Origin: Simkaniaceae bacterium
GTDB taxonomy: Bacteria; Chlamydiota; Chlamydiia; Chlamydiales; JACRBE01
Assembly (NCBI GenBank): GCA_021734805.1
Contig: JAIPIG010000025.1
Coordinates: forward strand, 1 to 35,662
DNA: 35,662 bases
Direction of reading: 5' to 3'
The position numbers and the translations under genes are program-made. The notes beneath the pieces were generated by a model. The model made no database searches and was not told the origin of the DNA. It saw nothing but the letters and a program-made list of their open reading frames with translations. Below, one piece after another: positions 25,341 to 33,803 of this stretch (within the stretch, counting starts at the first letter, position 1; each line of letters begins with the position of its first letter).

Positions 25341-25943
25341 ATGAAGGTTAAGAGATTGAAACTCAAAATCACGGGTGGAACATTAAAGGGGCGCATGATT
25401 GCCACCCCAAAAGGGCAGCAAACGCGGCCAACGAGCGAGCGCTTGAGACAAACCGTTTTTGATATCTTGTCCGGCCGCATCGAAGCTTCCCATTTTTTAG
25501 ATGCCTTTGCCGGCAGCGGCGCGATTGGCATTGAAGCTCTATCCAGAGGGGCTAAATCACTTACCCTCATTGAACAGGCTCGCCCGGCCATTGCCTGTAT
25601 CGAATCGAATCTCAAAGAGCTCGGCCTCTCATCAAGGGCAACGCTCTATCGCTGTGATTGTATCAAGGCACTGCTCGCGCTCAAAAATAAACACACCTTT
25701 GATCTAGCCTACTTTGACCCCCCTTACCCAAAATCGCCTAAGGAACTCGAATATCTCAATCACCTTTTCGAGGTGATGGATACTTCACAATTATTTGCAG
25801 ACGGGGCGCTCATTTTATTTGAACTGCCCCTAAACACGAGCCAAATCAATCTCGATCCCCATCCCCATCTGATGCTAGAAAAAAGTCGCAAAATCGGCAA
25901 TACCTGCCTACACCAAATAACATATACCGAAATGAAAAATTAG
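25341..25943 (+). CDS. rsmD: 16S rRNA (guanine-966-N2)-methyltransferase
   Basis: A 200-residue SAM-dependent methyltransferase acting on 16S rRNA during 30S assembly. The family-specific start is present: ITGGTLKGRMIATPKGQQTR, then PTSERLRQTVFDIL. Motif I is FAGSGAIGIEALSRGAKS and the catalytic motif IV is YFDPPYPKSPKE. Length is normal for RsmD. No clear Shine-Dalgarno precedes the ATG. The large helical protein follows after 13 bp and may be cotranscribed. Confidence 0.94.
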   Translation: MKVKRLKLKITGGTLKGRMIATPKGQQTRPTSERLRQTVFDILSGRIEASHFLDAFAGSGAIGIEALSRGAKSLTLIEQARPAIACIESNLKELGLSSRATLYRCDCIKALLALKNKHTFDLAYFDPPYPKSPKELEYLNHLFEVMDTSQLFADGALILFELPLNTSQINLDPHPHLMLEKSRKIGNTCLHQITYTEMKN

Positions 25944-25956
25944 GATTTTAGCAAAC

Positions 25957-28146
25957 ATGGCAGCATCAAACATCTCTTCTTCCGCACGCCCCATGACAGA
26001 TATGATTTCAAGTCCACCCATTCGAGAAAAACGAGATAGGGATGATGTCCCCTGTGAAGCACCTCCTTTGCCCCCTTCCGCATCCCGACTAGCTCTTTCG
26101 ACAATCGCTTCCTTACCGGCTCATCCCACGACTTTTCAAGAGCTTTTTAATTATCAACGTATTACAGAGAGACTCACATCTTTTATCGGCATAGATTTTA
26201 TTCATTCACACCGGCATACGATTCCTCTTTTTTCTCAACTGCACACGATCAAACAACTGAGGGACGCAAGTGAATTTCTTTCACTTTTGAAAACCCCTTC
26301 CCTTGCCCCCCAAATCGCACCTTTTTTAGAACCTGAAATCAAGAGCCTTGATTGCCTTATCGCCGCAATAAAAAAAAATAGGCCATTGGATCCGGAGCGC
26401 GCTAGAGCCCTTCGAAAATATCAACATGATTTGATGTCAAAAATTGTGTTTAAATTCGAAGAGATCCCCCCACTAAAATCTTTAATTCCCACCATACCAA
26501 GAATTAACGGATTAGATGAAAAAGAGGAAAACTCACTGATCATACGATTCCACGAAAGACGGTGGGTTCATTTTGACCCAAGTCAACAAACTCTATCGAC
26601 ATTACCCATCCTATTCTACGAGCGTAGAAGTCTTGGCCAATATTATATGCAAACGCTATCAAAATTCATTGACCATCATTCTATTTCAGACCCATCCATA
26701 AGTGTGACTGCCATCAGAGTATGCGTTTGCTACTTGCATGCCAAAAATTGCGATTATAAAAAAATTTTAAAACTATTGATCACTATATCTGATACCGTTA
26801 AAGATCTGAAATCTCATAAAGGATTCTTCTTTGAAGAATTTTGTCATTTATTAAGTCAATGTTCCTTTAAAGATATCTTCCTCTTTTTTGAAAAAATTTG
26901 CGGAAATTTTCCTAGCTTAAGCAATCAACAAGAACAGATGATCGTCAATGCAATCACCCCCTATATCACAGGGGAATACGTCCCATTTTTGCCTCCCCTC
27001 TTTGTCAATATTAAAAAACTCTTTCCCCAATTTAAGTTGATGAGACAACTCACAATGAAATATTTAGAGCTGCTTGACGAGGAACATCTCAGTACATTAA
27101 AACAGGCTTTCTTATGTCGATTTGCAAGGGAGTGTAGTCCAGTTGCTCTAGTGCAGCATTATGAAACGCTCATTACTGAGGGAAATCTAGCCGGAGCACT
27201 TCATTTTTACAGAAAAGGGGGTAGTCATCTCCCACAAGATTATTGCCATAGAAAACCGCTAGTCGCTTTCCATCTGCGCCGTCATGATTTGGATTCAGCG
27301 CTTACATTACTTGAAGAAAGTAGGAAAACTCTCTTAACAAAGCACAGCGAAAATGGGATTATCCCCCTTCACGAACAAATCCTCGAATATTTATACGATC
27401 AAAGAGATCGATCTAGATTAGATCTCTTTCTAAAATCGATATCAGGGCCAAAGTCATTAGTCATCAAACAACATCTTAACAGATGCCTCAACTCATACCG
27501 CCTTTTAACAGAGGGCCCAACCATCAGCTATCAATCCCTTGTGGGCTCAAAGGGCACCCCCCAAAAACAATACTTTTGCGCCTTGGATGCTCTCAACTAT
27601 GCGCTACATAGAAATCTTTCTTCTTCAGTCGCCCATCGCATCATAATAGAAGCCGTTGCGCTTATAGACAGGGAGGCTTTGACAGATGAAGCCAAGCAAC
27701 TCGAAAATAGAGTTTTTTGTCAAACAGCTATCAGAGCACTAGAGGAAGAATCTTTTGATATTCTATATCATTTGATCTATACCCTGCACACCCCGAAAAG
27801 ATTCATAATGGACACTTTGCTTGAACAGCAAAACGAAACAGAAGCAAGGAAGTTCAGCGAAAAACTTTTTGAATGGGGTAGCTTTTTTCCGGTTACTGCA
27901 TATAGCCTTTTTGTATACGAATGCCGGCAAAACAACTTTGAATATGCAAAAAAACTCTTTGATTCTAATCTTTCTTCCATGCCATCGGCCATCGCATACT
28001 TTGCGCTTCTCCTAGCCCGAAACAAACGCTTTGATGAGGCTGAAGAATATATTGCAAAAATGCCCGAAAGTGCACACAAAGAGGCCGAAAAAAAAATAGT
28101 TAATCGTGAAAAAACAAAATTCTTTCTACTTCACCGCTCGGATTAG
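25957..28146 (+). CDS. Large helical-repeat protein of unknown function
   Basis: A 729-residue protein I do not recognise. Residues 1-50 are rich in Ser, Pro and charge (SSPPIREKRDRDDVP) and look disordered, as in many type III-secreted chlamydial proteins. The remainder is predominantly alpha-helical with TPR/PPR-like units: NLAGALHFYRKGGSH near residue 409, DLDSALTLLEESRK shortly after, NNFEYAKKLF near residue 656, and NKRFDEAEEYIAKMPES close to the end. No membrane segment or enzymatic motif is visible. It lies 13 bp after rsmD and overlaps the convergent gene at 28143 by 4 bp. A scaffold or secreted effector is possible; the role is unassigned. Confidence 0.75.
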   Translation: MAASNISSSARPMTDMISSPPIREKRDRDDVPCEAPPLPPSASRLALSTIASLPAHPTTFQELFNYQRITERLTSFIGIDFIHSHRHTIPLFSQLHTIKQLRDASEFLSLLKTPSLAPQIAPFLEPEIKSLDCLIAAIKKNRPLDPERARALRKYQHDLMSKIVFKFEEIPPLKSLIPTIPRINGLDEKEENSLIIRFHERRWVHFDPSQQTLSTLPILFYERRSLGQYYMQTLSKFIDHHSISDPSISVTAIRVCVCYLHAKNCDYKKILKLLITISDTVKDLKSHKGFFFEEFCHLLSQCSFKDIFLFFEKICGNFPSLSNQQEQMIVNAITPYITGEYVPFLPPLFVNIKKLFPQFKLMRQLTMKYLELLDEEHLSTLKQAFLCRFARECSPVALVQHYETLITEGNLAGALHFYRKGGSHLPQDYCHRKPLVAFHLRRHDLDSALTLLEESRKTLLTKHSENGIIPLHEQILEYLYDQRDRSRLDLFLKSISGPKSLVIKQHLNRCLNSYRLLTEGPTISYQSLVGSKGTPQKQYFCALDALNYALHRNLSSSVAHRIIIEAVALIDREALTDEAKQLENRVFCQTAIRALEEESFDILYHLIYTLHTPKRFIMDTLLEQQNETEARKFSEKLFEWGSFFPVTAYSLFVYECRQNNFEYAKKLFDSNLSSMPSAIAYFALLLARNKRFDEAEEYIAKMPESAHKEAEKKIVNREKTKFFLLHRSD

Positions 28147-28691
28147 TCCGTATCTCTTAACAATCCTAAATCTCTTAAAAGCTTCTCCCTTTCAGTGGGC
28201 TCTTTAGGACTTGATGTATCGTAAATTGCAAGATCGAATGGGTTCTTCGCTAAGTTAAACTCGTCTCTTTGAAAATCCGATAGCTGCTCAAAATGCAGAG
28301 GAGTAAAACATAGACGAGTGACATCTCCTTCTGAACCCCGCGTATTGTCATACTTGACTTCAAAATACAGACCAATAGAACGAGCTCGCTCCTTCAAAGC
28401 CGCAGCATTAATTGCAGTCACTTGGCAAGTCAATTTGTCCGTATCTCCAATACTAATCTTAGCTATTTCAGAGTCAAAACGCCTAATATCCCGATGTGTC
28501 AAAGTGACATTACAAATCCTCATTTGAACAAATGTGGGTTCCCTCATCACAGCTCTTAACTTTTCAACTAAGTCGGGATGCAAAGAACAAGGACGCATCG
28601 CCTCCTTGCCTACCTCAGGATGAGTTGAGTCAAAAAAAGCTGCCCCCCAGGCAAAAACGGTATCCAAAACCCCACTTACAATTGAACCCAC
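28143..28691 (-). CDS. Hypothetical protein
   Basis: A 182-residue protein with no family I recognise. It begins with a short mildly hydrophobic stretch (MGSIVSGVLDTVFAWGAAFF) too polar for a certain membrane helix. Mixed helical and beta-type sequence follows (MRICNVTLTHRDIRRFDSEI, LYFEVKYDNTRGSEGDVTR), and it ends with a charged helix (EREKLLRDLGLLRDTD). The ATG is preceded by an AAGAAGGGG purine run. Its 3' end overlaps the helical-repeat gene by 4 bp in convergent orientation. Codon use looks like its neighbours. Confidence 0.65.
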   Translation of the reverse strand: MGSIVSGVLDTVFAWGAAFFDSTHPEVGKEAMRPCSLHPDLVEKLRAVMREPTFVQMRICNVTLTHRDIRRFDSEIAKISIGDTDKLTCQVTAINAAALKERARSIGLYFEVKYDNTRGSEGDVTRLCFTPLHFEQLSDFQRDEFNLAKNPFDLAIYDTSSPKEPTEREKLLRDLGLLRDTD

Positions 28692-28942
28692 AACAAAACC
28701 CCTTCTTTTAATTACAGTTAAATTAAATTCTTTAATTAACTATTGTATACTAAACTCAATAATTTAATCAATTAATTTAATATATTGACTAACAACAACT
28801 TAAAGCCGGCGCTACACTATATAAATCATTAACAATCAGTTTGTAACAACTAAAGGCAAATCCCTGACGCCATTTTTAATATTTGGTATTTAATTCCCCC
28901 TCCGATTATCATAATAAAATTTTCTAATGCTTTGTCACATTG

Positions 28943-28976
28943 AAAATTCCCCTCCATAAATAGAGGCGGTTTTTTA
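28943..28976 (+). terminator. Terminator-like hairpin before element copy D
   Basis: AAAATTCCCCTC and GAGGCGGTTTTTT flank an 8-base loop (CATAAATA); the four pairs nearest the loop are perfect, the lower stem has mismatches, and a T6 run follows. The stem tip and loop resemble the hairpin at 6602-6643 (CCCTC...GAGG). As there, no gene ends at this place, and the hairpin lies upstream of a palindromic element. Confidence 0.55.
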
Positions 28977-28987
28977 ATTACGAGCGA

Positions 28988-29166
28988 TATACCGGGAGTG
29001 ATTCAAGAGTTGGAATTTTTAGAAGCCGGCGCGCCGATGGTCGATCAGGCCGAAGGCCTTTTGACCCGAGCCGCTGCGCTATTGACAATAGGCAGAGGCG
29101 AGGTCAAATCGACCAAGCGGGGATGCCGGCGACAAAAAAAACAAGTATTGAATCACGATCGGTATA
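28988..29166 (+). mobile_element. 179-bp palindromic MITE-like element, copy D (symporter leader)
   Basis: Its first 43 bases are identical to copy C at 6701, and the central 80 or so bases differ at only a few positions; differences concentrate at the right end and around GCGCCGATGG. The ends are again TATACCG and CGGTATA, with GTGATTCAA matched by TTGAATCAC. The side hairpin is AGGCCGAAGGCCT, where copy C has AGGCTGAAGGCCT, so pairing is kept as G-C against G-U. It ends 28 bp before the symporter ATG, almost the same distance as copy C from alaS, in the same orientation. Confidence 0.8.
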
Positions 29167-29194
29167 CATACCAAAATAACGGGAGTTTAACTAG

Positions 29195-30574
29195 ATGAGT
29201 CAAAGAGAGCATTGGGGATCGAGAATTGGATTTATCATGGCAGCCGCAGGATCTGCGATTGGTCTTGGAAGCCTTTGGAAATTCCCCTATACGGCCGGGG
29301 AAAACGGCGGCGGGGCTTTCGTCCTTTGCTACCTTATTTTCACCCTTTTTATAGCCCTCCCTCTCTTTATCGCCGAACTGATTATCGGTCGCAAAACACA
29401 AAAAGGGGCTGTTTTTGCCTATCAAGCTTTGACCCATGAAGGTTCCAACTGGAAAATGCTTGGATGGATCAATGCTCTAGCCTGCTTCATTATATTGGGC
29501 TTTTATAGTGTCGTTGCGGGTTGGACTCTAAGTTATATCCTTATGTCCTTGACCCAGTTCACTCAAGGGAAAAGCCCCGACGAAATCCGCACTATTTTCA
29601 CAACCCTTGCCTCCTCACCCGGAATCAATATTTTCTGGCTCTTCCTCTTTATTGCGATGAACGTCGGCATTGTCTTCAGCGGAATTCGCAAGGGAATTGA
29701 AAAATGGTCTAAAATCTTAATGCCGGGCCTTCTTGCGATCTTAATTGTCCTTTTTATTTATGCTTTGACAATGGACGGATTCCCCCAAGCGTTCCGCTTT
29801 ATTTTTTACCCCAACTTCACTGCTTTATCCGCTTCGGGAATGCTCAATGCTTTAGGGATGGCGTTTTTTACGGCCAGCGTCGGCCTTGGGATCATCTTAA
29901 CATACGGAAGCTATATGAAGCCCGATGAGAACATTCCCAAAACGAGCATTATCGTCTCTATTATGACGATTCTCGTCTCACTCATCGCTTCATTGATGAT
30001 TTTCCCCATTGTTTTTACATTTGGATTTTCTCCACAAGAAGGGCCCGGTCTTGTCTTCCAGACACTCCCCATCCTCTTCTCAAAATTACCCGGACAAGTT
30101 TTGATTTCAACGATCTTTTTTGCCCTCCTTCTCTTTACGGCTATCACTTCGTCGATTTCAATTTTAGAGATGCTTGTTGCCAATTTTATTGAGCTCTTTA
30201 GCCTCTCTCGCGAAAAAGCAACGATCCTTTGCGCTTTGATCTCGTTTTTGATTGGGATTCCTTGTGCTCTGAGCCATTCCGACACTCTTTTTGCATCATG
30301 GAAATCGATCTATAGCATGAATTTCTTCGATACGATGAACTACATCACATCGAGCTGGATGATGCCTATTTCGGGACTTCTCACGACCATTTTTATCGGA
30401 TGGAAACTCGATAAGGAAATCATAGAATCGGAATTTGTTGCCGGAACCCATTGGGTTTGGATTTTTAAGCCCTGGTTTTTCTGTGTTCGCTATATCGCTC
30501 CCCTTGGAGTGATTGCGATTATCTTAGATCAAACCGGATTGCTGAATTTTAATGCGCTTTTTAGTATAAAATAA
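29195..30574 (+). CDS. NSS-family sodium-dependent transporter (paralog 3)
   Basis: A 459-residue LeuT-fold symporter. The N-terminus REHWGSRIGFIMAAAGSAIG is followed by LWKFPYTAGENGGG; later GMAFFTASVGLGIILTYGSY and MKPDENIPKTS. Compared with the two paralogs at 13.8-16.6 kb, the TM6 segment has TASVGLGIILT where they have SLGQGIMIS, which points to a different substrate pocket. GGGAG lies nine bases before the ATG. It is expected to import an amino-acid-type solute with Na+. The 180-bp element ends 28 bp upstream, and htpG follows after 34 bp on the same strand. Confidence 0.93.
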   Translation: MSQREHWGSRIGFIMAAAGSAIGLGSLWKFPYTAGENGGGAFVLCYLIFTLFIALPLFIAELIIGRKTQKGAVFAYQALTHEGSNWKMLGWINALACFIILGFYSVVAGWTLSYILMSLTQFTQGKSPDEIRTIFTTLASSPGINIFWLFLFIAMNVGIVFSGIRKGIEKWSKILMPGLLAILIVLFIYALTMDGFPQAFRFIFYPNFTALSASGMLNALGMAFFTASVGLGIILTYGSYMKPDENIPKTSIIVSIMTILVSLIASLMIFPIVFTFGFSPQEGPGLVFQTLPILFSKLPGQVLISTIFFALLLFTAITSSISILEMLVANFIELFSLSREKATILCALISFLIGIPCALSHSDTLFASWKSIYSMNFFDTMNYITSSWMMPISGLLTTIFIGWKLDKEIIESEFVAGTHWVWIFKPWFFCVRYIAPLGVIAIILDQTGLLNFNALFSIK

Positions 30575-30608
30575 GACACGATTGTTAATAAGGAGCAATA
30601 GACAACAT

Positions 30609-32477
30609 ATGGCAAAAGGAAAACTCAAAATTCACAGTGAAAACATCCTTCCTATTCTTAAAAAATCCCTCTACTCCGATAAGGATATTTTTCTTAGAGA
30701 ACTCGTCTCAAATGCATGCGATGCGATGTCTAAACTCAAAATCTTGAGAGATCAAGGACAGGCCCAATTTAAAGATGAAGAGCTACGCATTGATATCGCG
30801 TTTGACAAAGAGGCCAAAACGATTACGATCTCGGATACGGGGCTCGGAATGACCGAAGATGAGGTCAAAAACTATATCGCTCAGCTCGCCTTTTCCGGAG
30901 CCGAAGAATTTCTTCAAAAATATGAGCAGGGCAAAGAAGAAGATCAAATCATCGGCCACTTTGGGCTTGGATTTTACTCCTCTTTCATGGTCTCTAAACA
31001 AGTTGATCTTGTTACAAAATCATACAAGTCGGATGCTGAGTCGGTTTTCTGGTCTTCTGACGGATCCTACGACTACACCATTAAAAAAGGGCATAGAGAA
31101 GAGCGCGGAACCACGATTACTCTTTATATTGATGATGATTCGACTGAATTCTTAGAAAAGAGTCGCCTCTCTGAAATGCTCAATAAATACTGCGTCTTCC
31201 TCCCCTTTCCCATCTATCTCGACCACGATCACATCAATAAAAATGAACCCTTGTGGATGAAGCCCGCAAATCAATGCACTGACGAAGAGTATATCGACTT
31301 CTATCACAAGCTCTATCCGATGCAGCCCGATCCGATTTTCTGGATCCATCTCAATGTCGATTACCCCTTCCACCTCAAAGGAATTTTATACTTTCCTAAG
31401 ATCACCAAGAACTTCGACTTCTCTACCTCGCATATCAAACTCTTCTGTAACCGCGTTTTTGTTTCGGATAACTGCAAAGACCTCATCCCGGACCATATGA
31501 TGGTTCTCCGTGGAGCCATTGATAGTCCCGATATCCCTCTGAACGTCTCTCGAAGCTACCTTCAAATGGATCGCACCGTCCGCCAACTCGGCACTCACGT
31601 CTCTAAAAAAGTGGCCGACCGCTTAGTCAGCTGGCATGAGAGTGATAAAGAAAAATTTATCGCAGCATGGGAAGAGATGCAGCTGATCATCAAGCTTAGC
31701 ACCTTGCATGATGAAAAATTCTATGAACGCGTCAAACCCCTTCTTCTCTGGAAAACCTCTAAAAATGAGTGGCTCACAGCAGAAGAGTATCTCGAAAAAA
31801 ATAAAGATAAAACAAACGGCAAGATCTATTATATCACCGATAAAGACCACGCCTCTCATTTTATCCAACTCTATGAGTCAAAGGGAATTGACGTCCTGAT
31901 TGCCAATAGCACCCTTGACACCCCTCTGATTAACCATCTCGAGGGTAAATTAGAGCAGACGACATTTCAGCGCGTAGACGGGGCTGTTGATGAGATCATG
32001 ATTGACAAATCGCGCGAAAAAACCCTCCTTGATGAACAGGGTAAATCAGAGTCGGTGCGTATTGGTGAAACATTCAAACGCCTCCTCGATATTGAAAATA
32101 TTGAAGTCGAAGCAAAAAGTCTCGATTCAGATGCGGTTCCGGGATTTATTATTCTCGATGAGCATATGCGCCGTATGAGGGATTATATGCGCCTTTCACA
32201 ACAAGGTGATTCTCCTTTTGCAAACTTCGAAAAACACACCTTCGTCGTCAATACCAATAGTAAACTGATCCAATCAATCCTTAATATTGAATCGATCGAT
32301 GAGGCCCTTGCTAAAGCAATGACCCGTCAGGTCTATGAACTTTCGCTTCTATCTCAGCGCGAGCTTAAACCCGATGCCCTAACAACCTTTATCAACCGAT
32401 CAAATGAGGTGCTTGAGAAATTAGCACTCTTTACGAAACTTGAAGGAAAGTCGGCTACGGCCAATCCTCAAGCTTAA
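30609..32477 (+). CDS. htpG: Chaperone HtpG (Hsp90)
   Basis: A 622-residue bacterial Hsp90. The N-terminal GHKL ATPase has RELVSNACDAMSKLKIL, DTGLGMTEDEV and GHFGLGFYSSFMVS. The middle domain has IDSPDIPLNVSRSYLQMD with the catalytic-loop arginine. The C-terminal dimerisation region is shorter and more divergent, as usual in bacteria. The ATG at 30609 (MAKGKLKIHSENILPILKKS) matches the family start; AGGAG lies 13 bases upstream, a long spacing, and an in-frame TTG-type start at 30582 is rejected. It sits 34 bp after the symporter and may share its transcript, so the upstream element could influence htpG too. Confidence 0.96.
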   Translation: MAKGKLKIHSENILPILKKSLYSDKDIFLRELVSNACDAMSKLKILRDQGQAQFKDEELRIDIAFDKEAKTITISDTGLGMTEDEVKNYIAQLAFSGAEEFLQKYEQGKEEDQIIGHFGLGFYSSFMVSKQVDLVTKSYKSDAESVFWSSDGSYDYTIKKGHREERGTTITLYIDDDSTEFLEKSRLSEMLNKYCVFLPFPIYLDHDHINKNEPLWMKPANQCTDEEYIDFYHKLYPMQPDPIFWIHLNVDYPFHLKGILYFPKITKNFDFSTSHIKLFCNRVFVSDNCKDLIPDHMMVLRGAIDSPDIPLNVSRSYLQMDRTVRQLGTHVSKKVADRLVSWHESDKEKFIAAWEEMQLIIKLSTLHDEKFYERVKPLLLWKTSKNEWLTAEEYLEKNKDKTNGKIYYITDKDHASHFIQLYESKGIDVLIANSTLDTPLINHLEGKLEQTTFQRVDGAVDEIMIDKSREKTLLDEQGKSESVRIGETFKRLLDIENIEVEAKSLDSDAVPGFIILDEHMRRMRDYMRLSQQGDSPFANFEKHTFVVNTNSKLIQSILNIESIDEALAKAMTRQVYELSLLSQRELKPDALTTFINRSNEVLEKLALFTKLEGKSATANPQA

Positions 32478-32489
32478 ATAGCTTTCTTG

Positions 32490-32522
32490 GACACTCCCCT
32501 TTTAAGAGCGGAGTGTCTTTTA
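32490..32522. terminator. Intrinsic terminator between htpG and the MscS gene
   Basis: GACACTCC (32490-32497) pairs with GGAGTGTC (32510-32517), followed by TTTTA. It lies 12 bp after the htpG stop and just before the convergent MscS stop, so it can serve both transcripts. This is an ordinary position for a terminator, unlike the hairpins in the divergent regions. Confidence 0.8.
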
Positions 32523-32535
32523 ATTCCCCGCTTGA

Positions 32536-33390
32536 TCAGGGAGATTGCGGGCTTAGCCCCTGTTCCATCGGATTTTCATTTTCGGGTGGATAAAACTGCT
32601 CTAAAAACCGCGTAGTAATCACCTGTGAGAGCCGCTCTTTTAAATGAGCGGGACAAGGGACTCTAAGATAGATGTTGAGCTTCCCGGACTTGGGCATGTG
32701 GAGGCTCACTCTCGGCTCAACTGAAGGAAGCTCAATGCTGCGGCTTTTTTCGAGCATACGAACCCGATTACGGGCATGATCTAGATAAGGCGCGCACTCT
32801 TCCTTAGCGATCTGCATTAAAATGTCGCGTCCCTTCTTCCAATTGTCCGTGACGTACATAGGAAAGGTGAGATCGATCATGTGATAATTGCCAAGGAACG
32901 ACTCGTTAATCACAAATTCAGTGAGAAGCATACTGTTGGGGAAGACAATCTTGCGCCCCGTTAGCTGGTAACTAGAGCCCCCTTCACCGATTTCCATGAC
33001 GGTGGTCGATAACAATGAGACATCAATGACATCTCCGCGCATTCCCTTAACGCAGATGCGATCACCAATCTCATAGGCATGCCCCTGGAGCCTTAAAAAA
33101 GCCCCGTTGAGGTTCATAAAAGTTTCCTTTACCGAGATAACGATAGCCAAAGCGATGGCAAAAAGCGAAAGAGCAAGACCTTGAATCTGCTCCCCCCAAA
33201 TATAGATCATTCCAAGGAGAAAAAGAACGACGGAAAAAGTACGAAGATACCCAAGCCCTCTGAGGCGCTGTTGAGACGTCCAGTTTTTATTTGTCGTTCG
33301 AATATAACGGGCAGCTAACGTTCTAACGGTTAAAATGACAAGAAGGAGAACCGCCGTCCCAATCAGGTTCCCAACAATCCACTTTTCCAT
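32536..33390 (-). CDS. MscS-family mechanosensitive ion channel
   Basis: A 284-residue membrane protein with three hydrophobic helices in the first 105 residues (about 8-25, 50-65, 70-90), followed by the MscS pore-lining/beta-domain signature: NLNGAFLRLQGHAYEIGDRI, CVKGMRGDVIDVSLLSTTV, and KIVFPNSMLLTEFV. MscS channels open under membrane tension and release solutes on osmotic downshift. The soluble C-terminal domain is normal in length and ends with a short Pro/Gln-rich tail. It is convergent with htpG and shares its terminator. Confidence 0.92.
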   Translation of the reverse strand: MEKWIVGNLIGTAVLLLVILTVRTLAARYIRTTNKNWTSQQRLRGLGYLRTFSVVLFLLGMIYIWGEQIQGLALSLFAIALAIVISVKETFMNLNGAFLRLQGHAYEIGDRICVKGMRGDVIDVSLLSTTVMEIGEGGSSYQLTGRKIVFPNSMLLTEFVINESFLGNYHMIDLTFPMYVTDNWKKGRDILMQIAKEECAPYLDHARNRVRMLEKSRSIELPSVEPRVSLHMPKSGKLNIYLRVPCPAHLKERLSQVITTRFLEQFYPPENENPMEQGLSPQSP

Positions 33391-33612
33391 ATTCAGCGCA
33401 TCTCACTCATTATGAATACTTTAATTAACAATTTGTTCTCTTTCTATTCAAGAAAAGAGACTTCAATATTGGCACCTATCTCATTTAACCTCAAGAAAAT
33501 CTAAAAATCTCTCAGCGAAGCCGAGATTAAAATATAAACAATTGATAATCAGCGTTTGCTTTGTTGCATAATTCGATAAACTATCAGGTTGTTGACCATA
33601 AGGACTTTAACA

Positions 33613-33687
33613 ACCACAGAGAGCACAGAGTCCACAGAGAAAAATCAAGAAAAATGCGCATTCCGGTGTCTCTGTGCTCTCTGTGGT
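33613..33687. repeat. CACAGAG-type inverted repeat, 18-bp perfect arms
   Basis: ACCACAGAGAGCACAGAG (33613-33630) is the exact reverse complement of 33670-33687, with a 39-base spacer that itself contains TCCACAGAG. Palindromes built from CCACAGAG are recalled as dispersed repeats in many environmental bacterial genomes. It has no coding capacity and could fold into a cruciform or RNA hairpin. Confidence 0.85.
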
Positions 33688-33760
33688 AAAAACTAATAAT
33701 GAGCATGTTATATAAAAACAAACTCTGGTTGAACAAAAAAATGATAATTAATAAAGATTT

Positions 33761-33769
33761 TGTTATAAT
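33761..33769 (+). promoter_or_regulatory. Extended -10 promoter candidate
   Basis: TGTTATAAT is a full extended -10 (TGn followed by TATAAT), 34 bp upstream of the coiled-coil gene ATG. The position 17 bp upstream (ATGATA) is a poor -35, which an extended -10 can offset. It is the best promoter candidate for the two-gene unit that follows. Confidence 0.55.
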
Positions 33770-33803
33770 ACTTCTATAATTAATAATAAAAAGGTAATTA
33801 AAT

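Larger units (their letters stand above)
28692..29194. other. Divergent intergenic region before the third NSS symporter
   Basis: 503 bp between two genes reading outward. The left 250 bp are very AT-rich, with TTAATTAA-type palindromic stretches next to the hypothetical gene start. A TTGACT at 28785 is present but has no well-placed -10. The right part holds the hairpin at 28943-28976 and the second 180-bp element. The open frame through the element (about 28998-29198) is judged non-coding, because the frame does not survive in the copy at 6701. Confidence 0.55.
33391..33803. other. Divergent intergenic region with a dispersed-type palindrome
   Basis: 413 AT-rich bases between outward-reading genes. 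It holds the 18-bp perfect inverted repeat at 33613/33670 and an extended -10 near 33764. The part 33540-33590 contains GCTTTGTTGCATAATTCG, which faintly recalls ends of some IS5-like elements, but there is no transposase or second end. Nothing else is recognisable. Confidence 0.5.

Noticed and set aside
33540-33590. Possible IS end (GCTTTGTTGCATAATTCG)
   Set aside because: One short motif without a transposase, second end or target duplication is not enough.
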